Assembly: GCF_006715305.1 (NCBI RefSeq)
Contig: NZ_VFMY01000001.1
Span: 3,286,001 to 3,350,000 of the forward strand
Direction: 5' to 3'
Length of the DNA stretch: 64,000 nucleotides
Source of the DNA: Arthrobacter sp. SLBN-100
GTDB taxonomy: Bacteria; Actinomycetota; Actinomycetes; Actinomycetales; Micrococcaceae
The notes beneath the pieces are model-generated. The model was not told the DNA's origin. It did no database searches and saw nothing but the letters and a program-made list of their open reading frames with translations. Position 1 is the stretch's first letter. The number at the start of each line of letters is the position of its first letter. Below are positions 1-9,959 of the stretch, one piece after another. Made by a program: the position numbers and the translations under genes.

Positions 1-1
1 C

Positions 2-817
2 AACCGCCCTGCCGAGCTGGCAGTGACGCTGGCCGGCCTGGCCGGGCAGGCGGATCCTTCCTTCCATGTAGTCATCAGCGACCAGTCCACCGATGCGCCC
101 GGGTGGGAACATCCTGCGGCCGCTGCAATGGTGCGGGTCCTCGAAGCCCAGGGCCGGCCGGTCACGCTGCTGCGCCATCTGCCGCGGCGCGGGCTCGCTG
201 AGCACCGCCAGTTCCTGCTCGACCAGGCAAGCGCAGAGAAATGCCTGTTCCTCGACGACGATGTGTGGTTGGAACCCGGTGCCCTCGAACGGCTCAACGG
301 GGCGCTTGACGAGCTGGACTGCGGCTTTGTGGGGATGGCTCCGCAGGGCCTGTCCTACCTCGATGACAGGCGGCCGGAGCAAACTGCGGGGTTTGAAGCG
401 TGGGATGGACCGGTGACGGCGGAACGAATTCGTCCCGGCACCCCCGGGTTTGAACGCTGGCCGCTCCACAATGCCGCCAACCTCAGCCACCTCAGCGCCG
501 ACCTTTCGTTGGGGCCGGGGGAATGGCTGCCCTACCGGGTGGCCTGGCTCGGCGGGTGCGTGCTGTACCGGCGGAAAGCCCTGAACGACGCCGGCGGCTT
601 CACCTTCTGGCCGAGTCTTCCTGTGGAGCACGCAGGGGAGGACGTCGTGGCCCAGTGGCAGGTCATGGAGAGGTACGGTGCCGCCGGTATCCTGCCGTCG
701 GGGGCTGTGCACCTGGAGTCACCCACCACGGTGACGGACCGGCGGGTGGAGGCCCACGACGTCGTCCTCAGCGAAAGTGCGGCCACGTACTCAGGCAACA
801 GCGCCGCCGTCGACTGA
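2..817 (+). CDS. Glycosyltransferase family 2 (GT-A fold), 5' end outside the window
   Basis: This is the C-terminal 271 residues of a family 2 glycosyltransferase that would transfer a sugar from a nucleotide-sugar donor. The reading frame is open from base 2 and begins NRPAELAVTLAGL, which is normally the first helix of the GT-A fold, so only a short N-terminus is missing. The GTG at 23 is an internal valine. A metal-binding acidic cluster (CLFLDDDVW) lies at bases 245-271, followed by the hydrophobic acceptor-domain motif WLGGCVLYRR and a C-terminal EDVVAQW segment typical of the family. No transmembrane helix is visible in the part present. The acceptor and sugar cannot be told. It is followed by a 100-base gap and a gene on the same strand. 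Confidence 0.8.
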   Translation, partial: NRPAELAVTLAGLAGQADPSFHVVISDQSTDAPGWEHPAAAAMVRVLEAQGRPVTLLRHLPRRGLAEHRQFLLDQASAEKCLFLDDDVWLEPGALERLNGALDELDCGFVGMAPQGLSYLDDRRPEQTAGFEAWDGPVTAERIRPGTPGFERWPLHNAANLSHLSADLSLGPGEWLPYRVAWLGGCVLYRRKALNDAGGFTFWPSLPVEHAGEDVVAQWQVMERYGAAGILPSGAVHLESPTTVTDRRVEAHDVVLSESAATYSGNSAAVD

Positions 818-919
818 GCAGGGAACATCGCTCCCCCCTCCCACCAACCGGGGGATACGACGTATTCTGTAGAAACAAGGTTTTGCAGTAGGCCGCAGCG
901 CTCAGACAAGGCGTGCAAA

Positions 920-1786
920 ATGGCCGCTGAACCCACGGGGCAGGTTGGCTGGGGACCGCTTCCCCTTCCGCCAGAGCCGGTGTTCGACAGCAAGGATGTT
1001 GAAGAGTACCTCTGGGATGTCACCCATGAATTCATGAAGGACATCAAGGGTGAACGCCGCGGCATCGGCTGGGCTGCCACCCTCTTCCGCCTGGGGAAGG
1101 CACGCACCCTGGCGGCCAGCAGCGATCAGGCCCGCGACGCAGACCGGGAGCAATGCTCCTTCGCTGACGGGCCGGTCCTCGAAGCCCTGCGCAGCGGCGA
1201 ATTCGTGCTGTTGTCCGATGTCCGCCGGGACCGCCGGTGGCCAGGGTATGCGAGCGCCGCCGCCGGCCACGGCGTGCAGTCGCTCCTGTCCATGCCCATC
1301 GTTTCCGAGGGCATGACGAGCGCTGCCATCAACCTTTACGCTTCATCACCGCATGTTTTCAGCAGTGATGATCTTCTCCGAAGCCGGAGCTACGGCAGGC
1401 AGCTGGCCGGCGCAATGCGGGTAGTGGTGCGCGTGGCGGAGCGCGCGGAGGCGGCCGCTGGCATTGCCGTCGCGCAAAGTTCGCTTGTCCTGGTGGACCT
1501 GGCGGTTCGCAGCCTCATGGATGAGTACGGCCTCAGCAGGGAGGGTGCCCTGCGCTTCCTTCAGCGCGAGGCGTCACACCATGAGTTGGGCCTGCGGGAC
1601 GCTGCCCTGAACGTGGTTGCGCCGGTGGCGCCGCTCCCCGGAAGGGACCCTTCGGGGGAGCGGCGGGAAATGGCCGACGACGTCGAGGACTTCCGCATGG
1701 TGGCTCCGGCAGAGCTGGACCCGCCGCCCGCCCCGGGGGCTGCCGCGGAAGTGCATCCTGCTACCGCGAAAGGACGGCCGGCATGA
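920..1786 (+). CDS. GAF and ANTAR domain regulator
   Basis: The 288-residue protein has a GAF-like sensor domain at about residues 20-170 and an ANTAR-type helical RNA-binding domain at about 175-235 (LVDLAVRSLMDEYGLSREGA then FLQREASHHELGLRD). Family knowledge: GAF-ANTAR proteins bind paired hairpins in nascent RNA and act as antiterminators. The ligand is unknown, and the ANTAR block is less conserved than usual (the A-x-G-x-L-M core reads AVRSLM). The last 50 residues are rich in Ala and Pro with no recognised fold. ATG 920 is preceded by an AAGG Shine-Dalgarno sequence eight bases upstream. Its stop codon overlaps the start of the next gene by four bases (ATGA), so the two are translationally coupled. 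Confidence 0.72.
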   Translation: MAAEPTGQVGWGPLPLPPEPVFDSKDVEEYLWDVTHEFMKDIKGERRGIGWAATLFRLGKARTLAASSDQARDADREQCSFADGPVLEALRSGEFVLLSDVRRDRRWPGYASAAAGHGVQSLLSMPIVSEGMTSAAINLYASSPHVFSSDDLLRSRSYGRQLAGAMRVVVRVAERAEAAAGIAVAQSSLVLVDLAVRSLMDEYGLSREGALRFLQREASHHELGLRDAALNVVAPVAPLPGRDPSGERREMADDVEDFRMVAPAELDPPPAPGAAAEVHPATAKGRPA

Positions 1787-2631
1787 GCAACGAACAGCAG
1801 GAGACCTGGAAGGGACGCCCCCCGGCCCAGCGGCACCCGTGGCGCCGCTTCGTAGCCCTCGGCGACTCCTACACGGAAGGAATCGGTGACCCGGAATCAC
1901 GCAGCATCGGCGGGTTCCGCGGCTGGGCTGACCGGGCGGCAGAGGAACTCTCCACCGGGCAGCGCGACTTCGCCTACGCCAACCTTGCCGTGCGGGGGAT
2001 GGTGCTGCAGGAGATTGTTGACGGTCAGCTCGCGCCGGCCCTCGCGCTGGCGCCGGACCTGGTAGCAATGTCCGGCGGCGGAAACGACGTCGTGTTCCGG
2101 CGTGGAGACCCGGACAAACTGGCCGAGAAGATGGACCAGGCCGTGGGCATGTTGGCTGAAACCGGGGCCACCGTCATCTTGTTCGCCGGGCCGGACTGGG
2201 GCGGTACTCCAGTGCTGGGGCAAATCCGGGGGAGGCTGGCAATCTACAACGAGCATCTTCATACGATCGGCATGCGCCACCACGCGGTGATGGTGGACCT
2301 GTGGTGCCTTCCGGCGCTCCATGACGCCCGGATGTGGGACAGGGACCGCCTTCACCTTTCGCCCTTGGGGCATCACGTCGTTGCCGTTGCCGCCCTCGAT
2401 GCGCTCGCGGTGCCGCATTCGCTCAAGCCCCTGCAACCGCGGCCGGTCCCGTCACATGGCTGGACCCAAGCCAGGGCCGAAGACCTGATCTGGGCGAGGC
2501 AGTATTTCTTCCCCTGGGTCCTGCGGAGGTTGCGGCCCCCAGCAGGGCAGCTCCTGGAGCCTAAGCGGCCGCTGCCAGGCCCTGTCTTTGGCCTCGGCGG
2601 CGATGACGTGGACTCACATGATGTCGCTTAG
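1783..2631 (+). CDS. SGNH/GDSL-family hydrolase
   Basis: This 282-residue protein carries the blocks of an SGNH esterase/lipase: the nucleophile block FVALGDSYTEG at residues 23-33 (Ser29), the oxyanion block MSGGGND near 96-102, and the catalytic pair DRLH at 188-191. There is no signal peptide, so it is probably cytoplasmic, and the substrate is not known. The C-terminal 60 residues are Pro- and Arg-rich and lie outside the catalytic fold. It overlaps the GAF-ANTAR gene by four bases and ends 7 bases before the convergent permease gene. Many actinobacterial proteins of this type are annotated only as SGNH hydrolases. Confidence 0.8.
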   Translation: MSNEQQETWKGRPPAQRHPWRRFVALGDSYTEGIGDPESRSIGGFRGWADRAAEELSTGQRDFAYANLAVRGMVLQEIVDGQLAPALALAPDLVAMSGGGNDVVFRRGDPDKLAEKMDQAVGMLAETGATVILFAGPDWGGTPVLGQIRGRLAIYNEHLHTIGMRHHAVMVDLWCLPALHDARMWDRDRLHLSPLGHHVVAVAALDALAVPHSLKPLQPRPVPSHGWTQARAEDLIWARQYFFPWVLRRLRPPAGQLLEPKRPLPGPVFGLGGDDVDSHDVA

Positions 2632-2637
2632 CCCGTA

Positions 2638-3990
2638 CTAGCGCTTCTTGGGCGCCCGTTTCGCGGCTGCATTCATGGCAGCCTTGGCGGCAGGAGGCAG
2701 TCCGGCCTGCTCTGTTTCGGGTTCGGCCACCGTGCCCCTGGCCTTCGCGATGGCCTTCATGCCGTGGTAGATCGCCAGCGCCGCGGCGGAACCCAGCGCG
2801 ATGCCCGTGAACTTGAGCTCGCCGATGGTCCAGGTGTAGTCCGCGATGCCGATAATCAGGGCGACGGCGGCCGTGGTCAGGTTCACGGGGTTGGAGAAGT
2901 TCACTTTGTTCTGCACCCAGATCTTCACGCCCAGGATGCCGATCATGCCGTAGAGCATCGTGGCCGCGCCGCCCAGCACACCCGGCGGGACCGTGGCGAT
3001 CAGCTCGCCGAATTTGGGGGAGAAGCTCAGCAGGATGGCGAAGACGCCTGCCACCCAATAAGCCGCCGTCGAATAGACCTTGGTGGCGGCCATCACGCCG
3101 ATATTCTCTGCGTAGGTGGTGGTGCCGGAACCGCCGCCGAAGCCGGCCAGTACGGTGGCGGCACCGTCGGCCAACAGCGCGCGGCCGGAGACGCCGTCGA
3201 GGTTCTGTCCTGTCATGGCAGCCACTGACTTCACGTGGCCGATGTTCTCGGCCACCAGCACCAGCACCACGGGCACGAACAGGCCCAGGACGCCCACGTG
3301 GAATTCGGGGGCCTGGAACTGCGGCAGGCCCACCCACGCGGCGGCGTCCATCTTGTCGTAGCTCACCTCCCCGCGGAGCATTGCCACGAGGTAGCCCACC
3401 ACCACGCCCACCAGGATGCTGAGCCGGCCCAGGATCCCGCGGAACAGGACGCTGACCAGGATGATGGTGGCCAGCGTGATCACTGCGGTAACGGGGGCGG
3501 CATCGAAATTGTTTTTCGCTGCCGGGGCCAGGTTGAGGCCGATGAGCGCCACGATCGCGCCGGTGACGATGGGCGGCATCAGCCGGTTGATCCAACCCGC
3601 GCCGAACTTCTGCACAACGGCGCCCACCAGGGCCAGTACGGCGCCGGCCAGCACCACGCCGCCCAGCGCTCCGGGGACGCCGAACTGCTGCTGGGACGCC
3701 ATGATCGGTGCGATGAAGGCGAAGCTTGAGCCCAGGTAGCTGGGCACCCGGCCCTTGGTGATGACCAGGAACAGCAGTGTGCCGATGCCCGAGAAGAACA
3801 GCGTGGTGGCAGGCGGCATGCCGGTGATGATGGGCACCAGGAACGTGGCGCCGAACATGGCCACCACGTGTTGCATGCCCACGCCGATGGTCAGCGGCCA
3901 GGCAAGCCGTTCATCGGGGGCCACCACGTGGCCCGGCTTGATGGACTTGCCGTTGCCGTGCAGCTTCCATTTGATTCCGAGCATGCTCAT
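2638..3990 (-). CDS. Uracil/xanthine permease (NCS2 family)
   Basis: The 450-residue integral membrane protein belongs to the nucleobase:cation symporter-2 family and would import uracil or a related base with protons. Recognisable landmarks are GVGMQHVVAMFGATFLVPI near residue 37, the half-helix segment SSFAFIAPIMAS, and the GFGGGSGTTTYAENIGV motif that is highly conserved in NCS2 proteins and carries the substrate-contacting Glu. About 12-14 hydrophobic segments are visible. ATG 3990 has an AAAGG ribosome site. The gene stands alone, tail to tail with the SGNH hydrolase and divergent from the nitroreductase gene. The symbol uraA is possible, but substrate choice within NCS2 cannot be read from sequence alone. 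Confidence 0.88.
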   Translation of the reverse strand: MSMLGIKWKLHGNGKSIKPGHVVAPDERLAWPLTIGVGMQHVVAMFGATFLVPIITGMPPATTLFFSGIGTLLFLVITKGRVPSYLGSSFAFIAPIMASQQQFGVPGALGGVVLAGAVLALVGAVVQKFGAGWINRLMPPIVTGAIVALIGLNLAPAAKNNFDAAPVTAVITLATIILVSVLFRGILGRLSILVGVVVGYLVAMLRGEVSYDKMDAAAWVGLPQFQAPEFHVGVLGLFVPVVLVLVAENIGHVKSVAAMTGQNLDGVSGRALLADGAATVLAGFGGGSGTTTYAENIGVMAATKVYSTAAYWVAGVFAILLSFSPKFGELIATVPPGVLGGAATMLYGMIGILGVKIWVQNKVNFSNPVNLTTAAVALIIGIADYTWTIGELKFTGIALGSAAALAIYHGMKAIAKARGTVAEPETEQAGLPPAAKAAMNAAAKRAPKKR

Positions 3991-4145
3991 GGGCGGAGGC
4001 CTTTCAAAGGGGGTTGCCGGGGAGGGCGAAGATCAACTGGCTCCAGAATACCGCCAAGCTTTTCGCCCGGCGCCGCCAGGTTGCTCTTGGGTGCGGCTGT
4101 GGCTAACGTCACGGGCCGTCACGGGAAGAGGAAAGGAGTGGTTGA

Positions 4146-4155
4146 AGTTGCAACT
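4146..4155. promoter_or_regulatory. Candidate operator palindrome upstream of the nitroreductase gene
   Basis: A perfect ten-base palindrome AGTTGCAACT lies 57 bases before the nitroreductase start, directly beside a TATGGA sequence that could serve as a -10 element. TTGCAA-centred palindromes are common operators for MarR-type regulators that control oxidoreductases. No regulator gene is adjacent, so this is an inference from shape and position only. Confidence 0.25.
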
Positions 4156-4211
4156 ATGGACAGCGAAAAGGCCACCCCGGCAGGCGGGGCGGCGCAGCGA
4201 AAGGTACGCCA

Positions 4212-4814
4212 ATGACTATTGCCCACGAAGAAGCGGTTATCGATTCGGCCGCCGTCGACGCCATTTTCGCGCAGGCCCGCACCCCCAACTCCTTTACCGG
4301 GGAGGTCACCGACGAGCAGGCACAGGCCATCTACGAGCTGACCAAGTATGGCCCCACCGCCTTCAACTCGCAGCCGCTGCGCGTGACCTACGTCCGCTCC
4401 GCTGAAGCCCGCGCCACCCTCGTTGACGCACTCGCCAACGGAAACAAGGCCAAGACCGCCTCCGCCCCGCTCGTGGCCATCCTCAGCTACGACACCGACT
4501 GGGCAGAGCAGTGGGACAGCTTCCTCCCCGGCTACAACGCCCCGAAGGCCATGTACGACGCCGACCCGGAACTGGCGGCCGCCACTGGCAACAACAACGC
4601 CCACCTGCAGGCCGGCTACTTCATCCTGGCGGTCCGGTCGCTCGGCTTCGCCGCAGGCCCCATGACCGGTGCGGATTTCGCTGCGATCGACGCCGCCTTT
4701 TTCCCCAAGGGTGACCAGAAGAGCTTCCTGGTGGTCAACATCGGCCGGCCTGCCGAGGATGCGGGCACAGCCAAGCCCAAGTTCTCCTACCAGGACGTCG
4801 TCCGTACCGTCTGA
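4212..4814 (+). CDS. Malonic semialdehyde reductase RutE-like nitroreductase family protein
   Basis: The 200-residue protein is a member of the FMN-dependent nitroreductase superfamily, in the subgroup that includes E. coli RutE (3-hydroxypropionate-forming malonic semialdehyde reductase). The segment TKYGPTAFNSQPLRVTYV holds the flavin-binding residues, SFLPGYNAPKAMY and GNNNAHLQAGYFILAVRSLG are typical of this subgroup, and the C-terminal FLVVNIGRP strand completes the fold. Length matches RutE (about 196). ATG 4212 follows a clear GAAAGG ribosome site. RutE acts in pyrimidine ring breakdown, and the divergent neighbour is a uracil-type permease, but no other rut gene is visible here, so a pyrimidine role is only suggestive. 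It could also be a general aldehyde or nitro reductase. Confidence 0.8.
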   Translation: MTIAHEEAVIDSAAVDAIFAQARTPNSFTGEVTDEQAQAIYELTKYGPTAFNSQPLRVTYVRSAEARATLVDALANGNKAKTASAPLVAILSYDTDWAEQWDSFLPGYNAPKAMYDADPELAAATGNNNAHLQAGYFILAVRSLGFAAGPMTGADFAAIDAAFFPKGDQKSFLVVNIGRPAEDAGTAKPKFSYQDVVRTV

Positions 4815-4822
4815 TCCTCCGG

Positions 4823-4850
4823 CCGGTGGTTGAGCCGGTCGAAACCTGTC
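4823..4850. repeat. Single copy of extragenic TGGTTGAGCC repeat
   Basis: The gap between the nitroreductase and RNA ligase genes carries one copy of the repeat with core GGTGGTTGAGCCGGTCGAAA. The same core forms a four-copy array at 47623-47785 and a coding copy set near 45345. It is a dispersed intergenic repeat of this genome; its function is not known. Confidence 0.6.
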
Positions 4851-4875
4851 GGGGTGGCGGTGGGAGACTGGGCAG

Positions 4876-5372
4876 ATGCGGAACCTCATCCTGGTTGCCT
4901 TTGTCGAGCCTGTGACCGACGGGCTGGTGTTCCCGCGGACACAGTGGCCCTTGCACATCACTCTGCTGAGGTTCGACGTCGACAGCGACGGCGTCGTCGA
5001 ACAGGTGGCCGCGCTTGCCGCGCCGCACGCCGAGGCAGCCCTCGGTGCCGCCCTTACTGTGGGGAAGGACGCAGGTTTCGGCCGGAACGGCTCCGTACCC
5101 GTGAACCTCATCCAACCGCAGCCGGACCTGCAAACCCTGCACGGGCAACTGGTCGCCACAGTCGGCAGGCTGGGCGGAAAGATCCTCACGCCGGCGCACA
5201 CCCTGTCCGGCTACCGGCCCCACGTGTCACATCACGGCGGCAAACGCCTGAACCCGGGCGACGCCGTCGTGCTTGACCGGATCGCACTGGTGGACATGGC
5301 GCCGGACGGTGACCGCACCGTCCGGCGCATCCTCCGGCTCTGGAGCCGGGACCACAGAGCGGGCAACGACCC

Positions 5373-5376
<4 letters not shown>
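4876..5376 (+). CDS. 2'-5' RNA ligase family protein (2H phosphoesterase)
   Basis: This 166-residue protein has the two signature H-x-T/S motifs of the 2H phosphoesterase superfamily: PLHIT at residues 25-29 and RPHVS at 114-118. In ThpR/LigT homologues these histidines hydrolyse 2',3'-cyclic phosphates or join 2'-5' RNA ends. The physiological substrate of bacterial members is unclear. The protein ends a few bases inside the 3' end of the convergent phosphoglucomutase gene (overlap of four bases). No strong ribosome site is seen; ATG 4876 is chosen because it directly precedes the first beta strand (MRNLILVAF). Confidence 0.72.
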
Positions 5377-7049
<1,673 letters not shown>

Positions 7050-7295
7050 GGGACCAGCATGCCAGACGGGAGCCACAGTCAAAGCGACCGGTCCAAAATG
7101 CGGCCCCTGTGTCCGGCCTTGTTACGGCGCAGCGCCATCGAGCAAGTAGCCGACCTGAGTACCCGGCCAGCAAAGTACTTATATACCGCTCGCCGCGCGC
7201 CCTGTTACTTTCGAAAAATCGGGCGGAATGTCCGCAAGCAAAGGGCGACGGCGGCCTTCCGCCATCGTATCTCCGGCAGGGAAGCAGGGACGGCC

Positions 7296-8303
7296 ATGGG
7301 GGCAGGCGACGGGGCAGCGGAGCAGTCCAGGCTGGCAGCTGAACGGGTTGCCAGGCTCAAGCGCCAGCTCGACCAGGCTGAACGTACCACCAAGGCCTGG
7401 GACGCCGGCGGGGTTGGTGAGCGCGTGGTGGCGGAAAAGCTCAGCGAACTGGTCCCGCGCGGCTGGTACGTGCTGCACGACGTCCACTGGCCGGGCCGGC
7501 CGAAAGCAAACCTCGACCACGTCCTGGTAGGGCCCGGCGGCGTGGTGGTGGTGGACGCCAAGAACTGGACCGGAGAGGTCAAGGTTTCTTCAGGGGTGCT
7601 GTGGCAGGGCCGCTACGCACGCACCCAGGCAGTGGAGGGGGCGCTCGCCCAATGCGCCGCCGTCGCGTCCGTCCTGGCGCCGCCGCACCGCCGGATGGTG
7701 CGTCCCTTGATTTGTATGGCTGCCCAGCCGGACCTCTTTGGCGTGACCAGCTCTGATGTTGCCGTGGTGGGGGCGCAGCGTGTGGTTGGGGCGATCGAAG
7801 CGTTGCCTCCGGTGCTGGACCAGCAATCCGTGGTGGGGCTCTACGCCCATCTCGGACAGCAGCTCACGCACGAACAGGAGCCGGGCATCACGGCCTTCCG
7901 GAGCGTGCAGCCAGCGACGGTGGTGAGGCCCGCCGGCCCGCGGCCCGCGTCTCCGCGCGCAGGCGGCGACCCGGATTCGGCAGCACCGGGTCCCGTCCCT
8001 GCCCGGTCAGTGTCATCACGTCCGGCGTCGTCACGTCCGGCGCCATCCGCTGCTGTGTCACCGCGTCCTGTCTCACCCCGCGCTGCGTCATCCGGTGCTG
8101 GGGCAACCCGTGCTGGGGCACCCCGTGCTGCGTCATCCGGTGCTGGGCCAACCCGTCCGGCAGGCGGACACCTCTCGAAGGCGGCCGCCGGTGGGCGAAA
8201 CCCAAAGGGCCGCCAGCGCCGCGCCACAGGCGGCGGGCGCCTTGCCCTGCTCGCCGCGTTCGTCATCTTTGCCGTGTATGTGCTGCCCTACCTGGGCCGC
8301 TGA
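7296..8303 (+). CDS. NERD-domain (nuclease-related) protein with C-terminal membrane anchor
   Basis: The 335-residue protein has an N-terminal coiled segment (residues 8-35), a NERD domain at about 38-150, and a long Ala/Pro/Ser/Arg-rich linker at about 200-300. It ends in a single hydrophobic helix, LALLAAFVIFAVYVLPYLG, at the extreme C-terminus. The NERD core shows the nuclease-like residues: Glu in GGVGERVVAEKL, Asp in NLDHVLVG and DAKNW. Family knowledge: NERD is related to PD-(D/E)XK-type nucleases, but few members have been tested. The linker is built from short duplicated units (GAGATRAGAPRAASSGAG). ATG 7296 follows a GCAGGGA ribosome site; upstream in-frame extension crosses the pgm promoter side and is rejected. 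A tail-anchored nuclease-like domain is unusual. Confidence 0.75.
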   Translation: MGAGDGAAEQSRLAAERVARLKRQLDQAERTTKAWDAGGVGERVVAEKLSELVPRGWYVLHDVHWPGRPKANLDHVLVGPGGVVVVDAKNWTGEVKVSSGVLWQGRYARTQAVEGALAQCAAVASVLAPPHRRMVRPLICMAAQPDLFGVTSSDVAVVGAQRVVGAIEALPPVLDQQSVVGLYAHLGQQLTHEQEPGITAFRSVQPATVVRPAGPRPASPRAGGDPDSAAPGPVPARSVSSRPASSRPAPSAAVSPRPVSPRAASSGAGATRAGAPRAASSGAGPTRPAGGHLSKAAAGGRNPKGRQRRATGGGRLALLAAFVIFAVYVLPYLGR

Positions 8304-8350
8304 CCTGCCGGCGGCGGTAGGCTGGAAGCAAAACTTCCAGGGGGAAAACC

Positions 8351-9016
8351 TTGACTGACCATCCCGCCCACCGGCCCGAATCCCAGCACCCTGACGGCAG
8401 CAGCGCGCCGTCGGGCTTTGAGCCGCCGCGCTTTGCCCCGCCCTATGGCTCGGAGGCCCGGTCCCAGCCCCAGTACGGCCAGGGTGGATACGGACAGGGT
8501 GATAACAGGCAGGGCAGCTACGGACAGGACAGCTCCAGCCAGAACCCGTATGGAGGTCAGGGCAGCGACAGTCAGGGCAGCTACGGTCAGGGCGGTTACG
8601 GGCAGGGTGATAACAGGCAGGGCAGCTACGGACAGGACAGCTCCGGCCAGAACCCGTACGGAGGTCAGGTCCAGTACGGTGCTTACAACCAGCCGCCGAG
8701 CCCTTACAACCAGCCGGCCAGTCCCTACGGTCAGCCCGGGTACTACGGCATGCCGGCCGAACCCAAGACGCTCAGCATCGCCAGCATGGTGTGCGGCATC
8801 GCATCGGTGATCATGGGCTGGATCCTCCTACCGCAGATCGCGGCGATAATCACCGGCCATCTGGCGCTCAAGCGCGAGCCGTCGGGCAAGGGCATGTCCG
8901 TCACCGGCCTGGTGCTGGGGTACCTGTGCCTGCTCGGCTACGGGGCCTTCTGGCTGCTGGCCATCATTGGCCTGGCCATCGCCAGTTCCTCGACCAGTTC
9001 CTCCTACACTTTCTGA
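8351..9016 (+). CDS. DUF4190 membrane protein with Gln/Gly/Tyr-rich repeat tail
   Basis: This 221-residue protein has a disordered N-terminal region (1-135) rich in Gly, Gln, Tyr and Pro, then a DUF4190 module with two hydrophobic helices (about 144-168 and 185-213). A 36-residue unit is duplicated almost perfectly in tandem (residues 41-76 and 77-106 onward), seen in DNA as a 108-base direct repeat. DUF4190 proteins are small actinobacterial membrane proteins of unknown function. TTG 8351 is chosen because an AGGGGGA ribosome site lies five bases before it. The gene follows the NERD gene by 47 bases on the same strand and may be co-transcribed. Confidence 0.78.
   Translation: MTDHPAHRPESQHPDGSSAPSGFEPPRFAPPYGSEARSQPQYGQGGYGQGDNRQGSYGQDSSSQNPYGGQGSDSQGSYGQGGYGQGDNRQGSYGQDSSGQNPYGGQVQYGAYNQPPSPYNQPASPYGQPGYYGMPAEPKTLSIASMVCGIASVIMGWILLPQIAAIITGHLALKREPSGKGMSVTGLVLGYLCLLGYGAFWLLAIIGLAIASSSTSSSYTF
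8464..8679. repeat. 108-base in-frame tandem duplication in the DUF4190 gene
   Basis: Two consecutive units with a period of 108 bases encode near-identical peptides ending DSSSQNPYGGQ and DSSGQNPYGGQ. The units differ by only a few bases, which indicates a recent duplication. The period is a multiple of three, so the frame is kept. Confidence 0.7.
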
Positions 9017-9123
9017 GCTGCCACTTTCTGAGCTGCCCCTCAGGCTTCTGAACAAAATTCCGCGGCACCGTCCGGGTAAGAGACAGGCTTGCCGGGTCCG
9101 GGCGTGCCGCTGCCTGGCGGCGG

Positions 9124-9825
9124 TCAGCGGAGCAGTTCCACGTCCGAGACGAGCTCGATATGGGCCAGCATCGCTTCTCCTGCCGCTTCCGGATCCTGTG
9201 CCCGGATGGCGTCCGCGATCTTCCGGTGCGAGGCGAGGGACTGCTCGGGCCGGCCGGGCTGGCCCAGGGATTCCATCCTTGTCTCCAGGATCATCTCGGC
9301 GATGAAGGCCATGAGCTGGGCCAGTACACCTGAGTGGGCGGCGGCGGTGATGGCCTGGTGGAAGAGTTCGTCGCCATGGGTGCCGCGGTCGCCGTCGTTG
9401 ATCTCCTTGGACATCACATCCAGCGCGTGATCGATCGCCGCAAGGTCCTCATCGGTGCGGCGGGCAGCGGCGAGTGCAGCCAGTTTGACCTCCAGGGTGC
9501 TGCGCGCCTCCACGATCTCCGGCAGCCGGCTGCGGTGTTCGCGCAGCCCCTTAATGACCGAGGCAACGCTTGGCCGCCTCGCCAAAACCGCGCCGGTTCC
9601 GTGCTGGACGTCGATTACACCCAGTACCTCGAGGGCCACCAGGGCCTGGGCAAGAGTGGCACGGGAAACGCCGAGGCGCTCGGCCAGGTCCCGCTCTGCG
9701 GGCAGGAGATCGCCCGGCCGCAACTGGGCGGACTCGATGTACGCGAGGATCTGCTCCACCAGCTGTTCGTACAACCGGGGGCGGGTCACCCGCTCCAGTC
9801 CAAGCCGTGCTGTCTTCTCCACAAA
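9124..9825 (-). CDS. FadR/GntR-family transcriptional regulator (MatR-like)
   Basis: The protein has a GntR winged helix-turn-helix at about residues 10-80 (LLPAERDLAERLGVSRATLAQAL) and an FCD-type all-helical ligand domain at about 95-220 with the metal-site residues seen in DELFHQAI and ASHRKIADAI. It stands divergent from the carrier and CoA-transferase operon and most likely controls it, with an organic acid or acyl-CoA as effector. I start at GTG 9825, which has a GAGG ribosome site. An in-frame GTG at 9888 would lengthen the protein to 254 residues but lies inside the palindrome that looks like its operator and has no ribosome site. In the mat operon of rhizobia the equivalent regulator is MatR, also a GntR protein. 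Confidence 0.82.
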   Translation of the reverse strand, partial: FVEKTARLGLERVTRPRLYEQLVEQILAYIESAQLRPGDLLPAERDLAERLGVSRATLAQALVALEVLGVIDVQHGTGAVLARRPSVASVIKGLREHRSRLPEIVEARSTLEVKLAALAAARRTDEDLAAIDHALDVMSKEINDGDRGTHGDELFHQAITAAAHSGVLAQLMAFIAEMILETRMESLGQPGRPEQSLASHRKIADAIRAQDPEAAGEAMLAHIELVSDVELLR

Positions 9826-9861
9826 GCCCTCGCTACGTCGTAGGTCCTCCCAGAATACATG

Positions 9862-9900
9862 GCCTCTGCTATTGACAGATAGACTCACTGTCTAAGAGGC
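9862..9900. promoter_or_regulatory. Divergent operator/promoter region between the GntR regulator and the MatC-like operon
   Basis: An interrupted inverted repeat occupies this stretch. Inner arms GACAG (9874-9878) and CTGTC (9888-9892) are nested inside outer arms GCCTCT (9862-9867) and AGAGGC (9895-9900). A TTGACA hexamer at 9872-9877 on the plus strand could be a -35 element. The placement in the only gap between divergent regulator and target operon makes it the likely binding site of the GntR protein. No binding data support this. Confidence 0.42.
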
Positions 9901-9959
9901 TAGTCCAGTGAGCCAGTAACTCACATCACACTTTTTGTTTCCCCAACGGAGGACCAACG

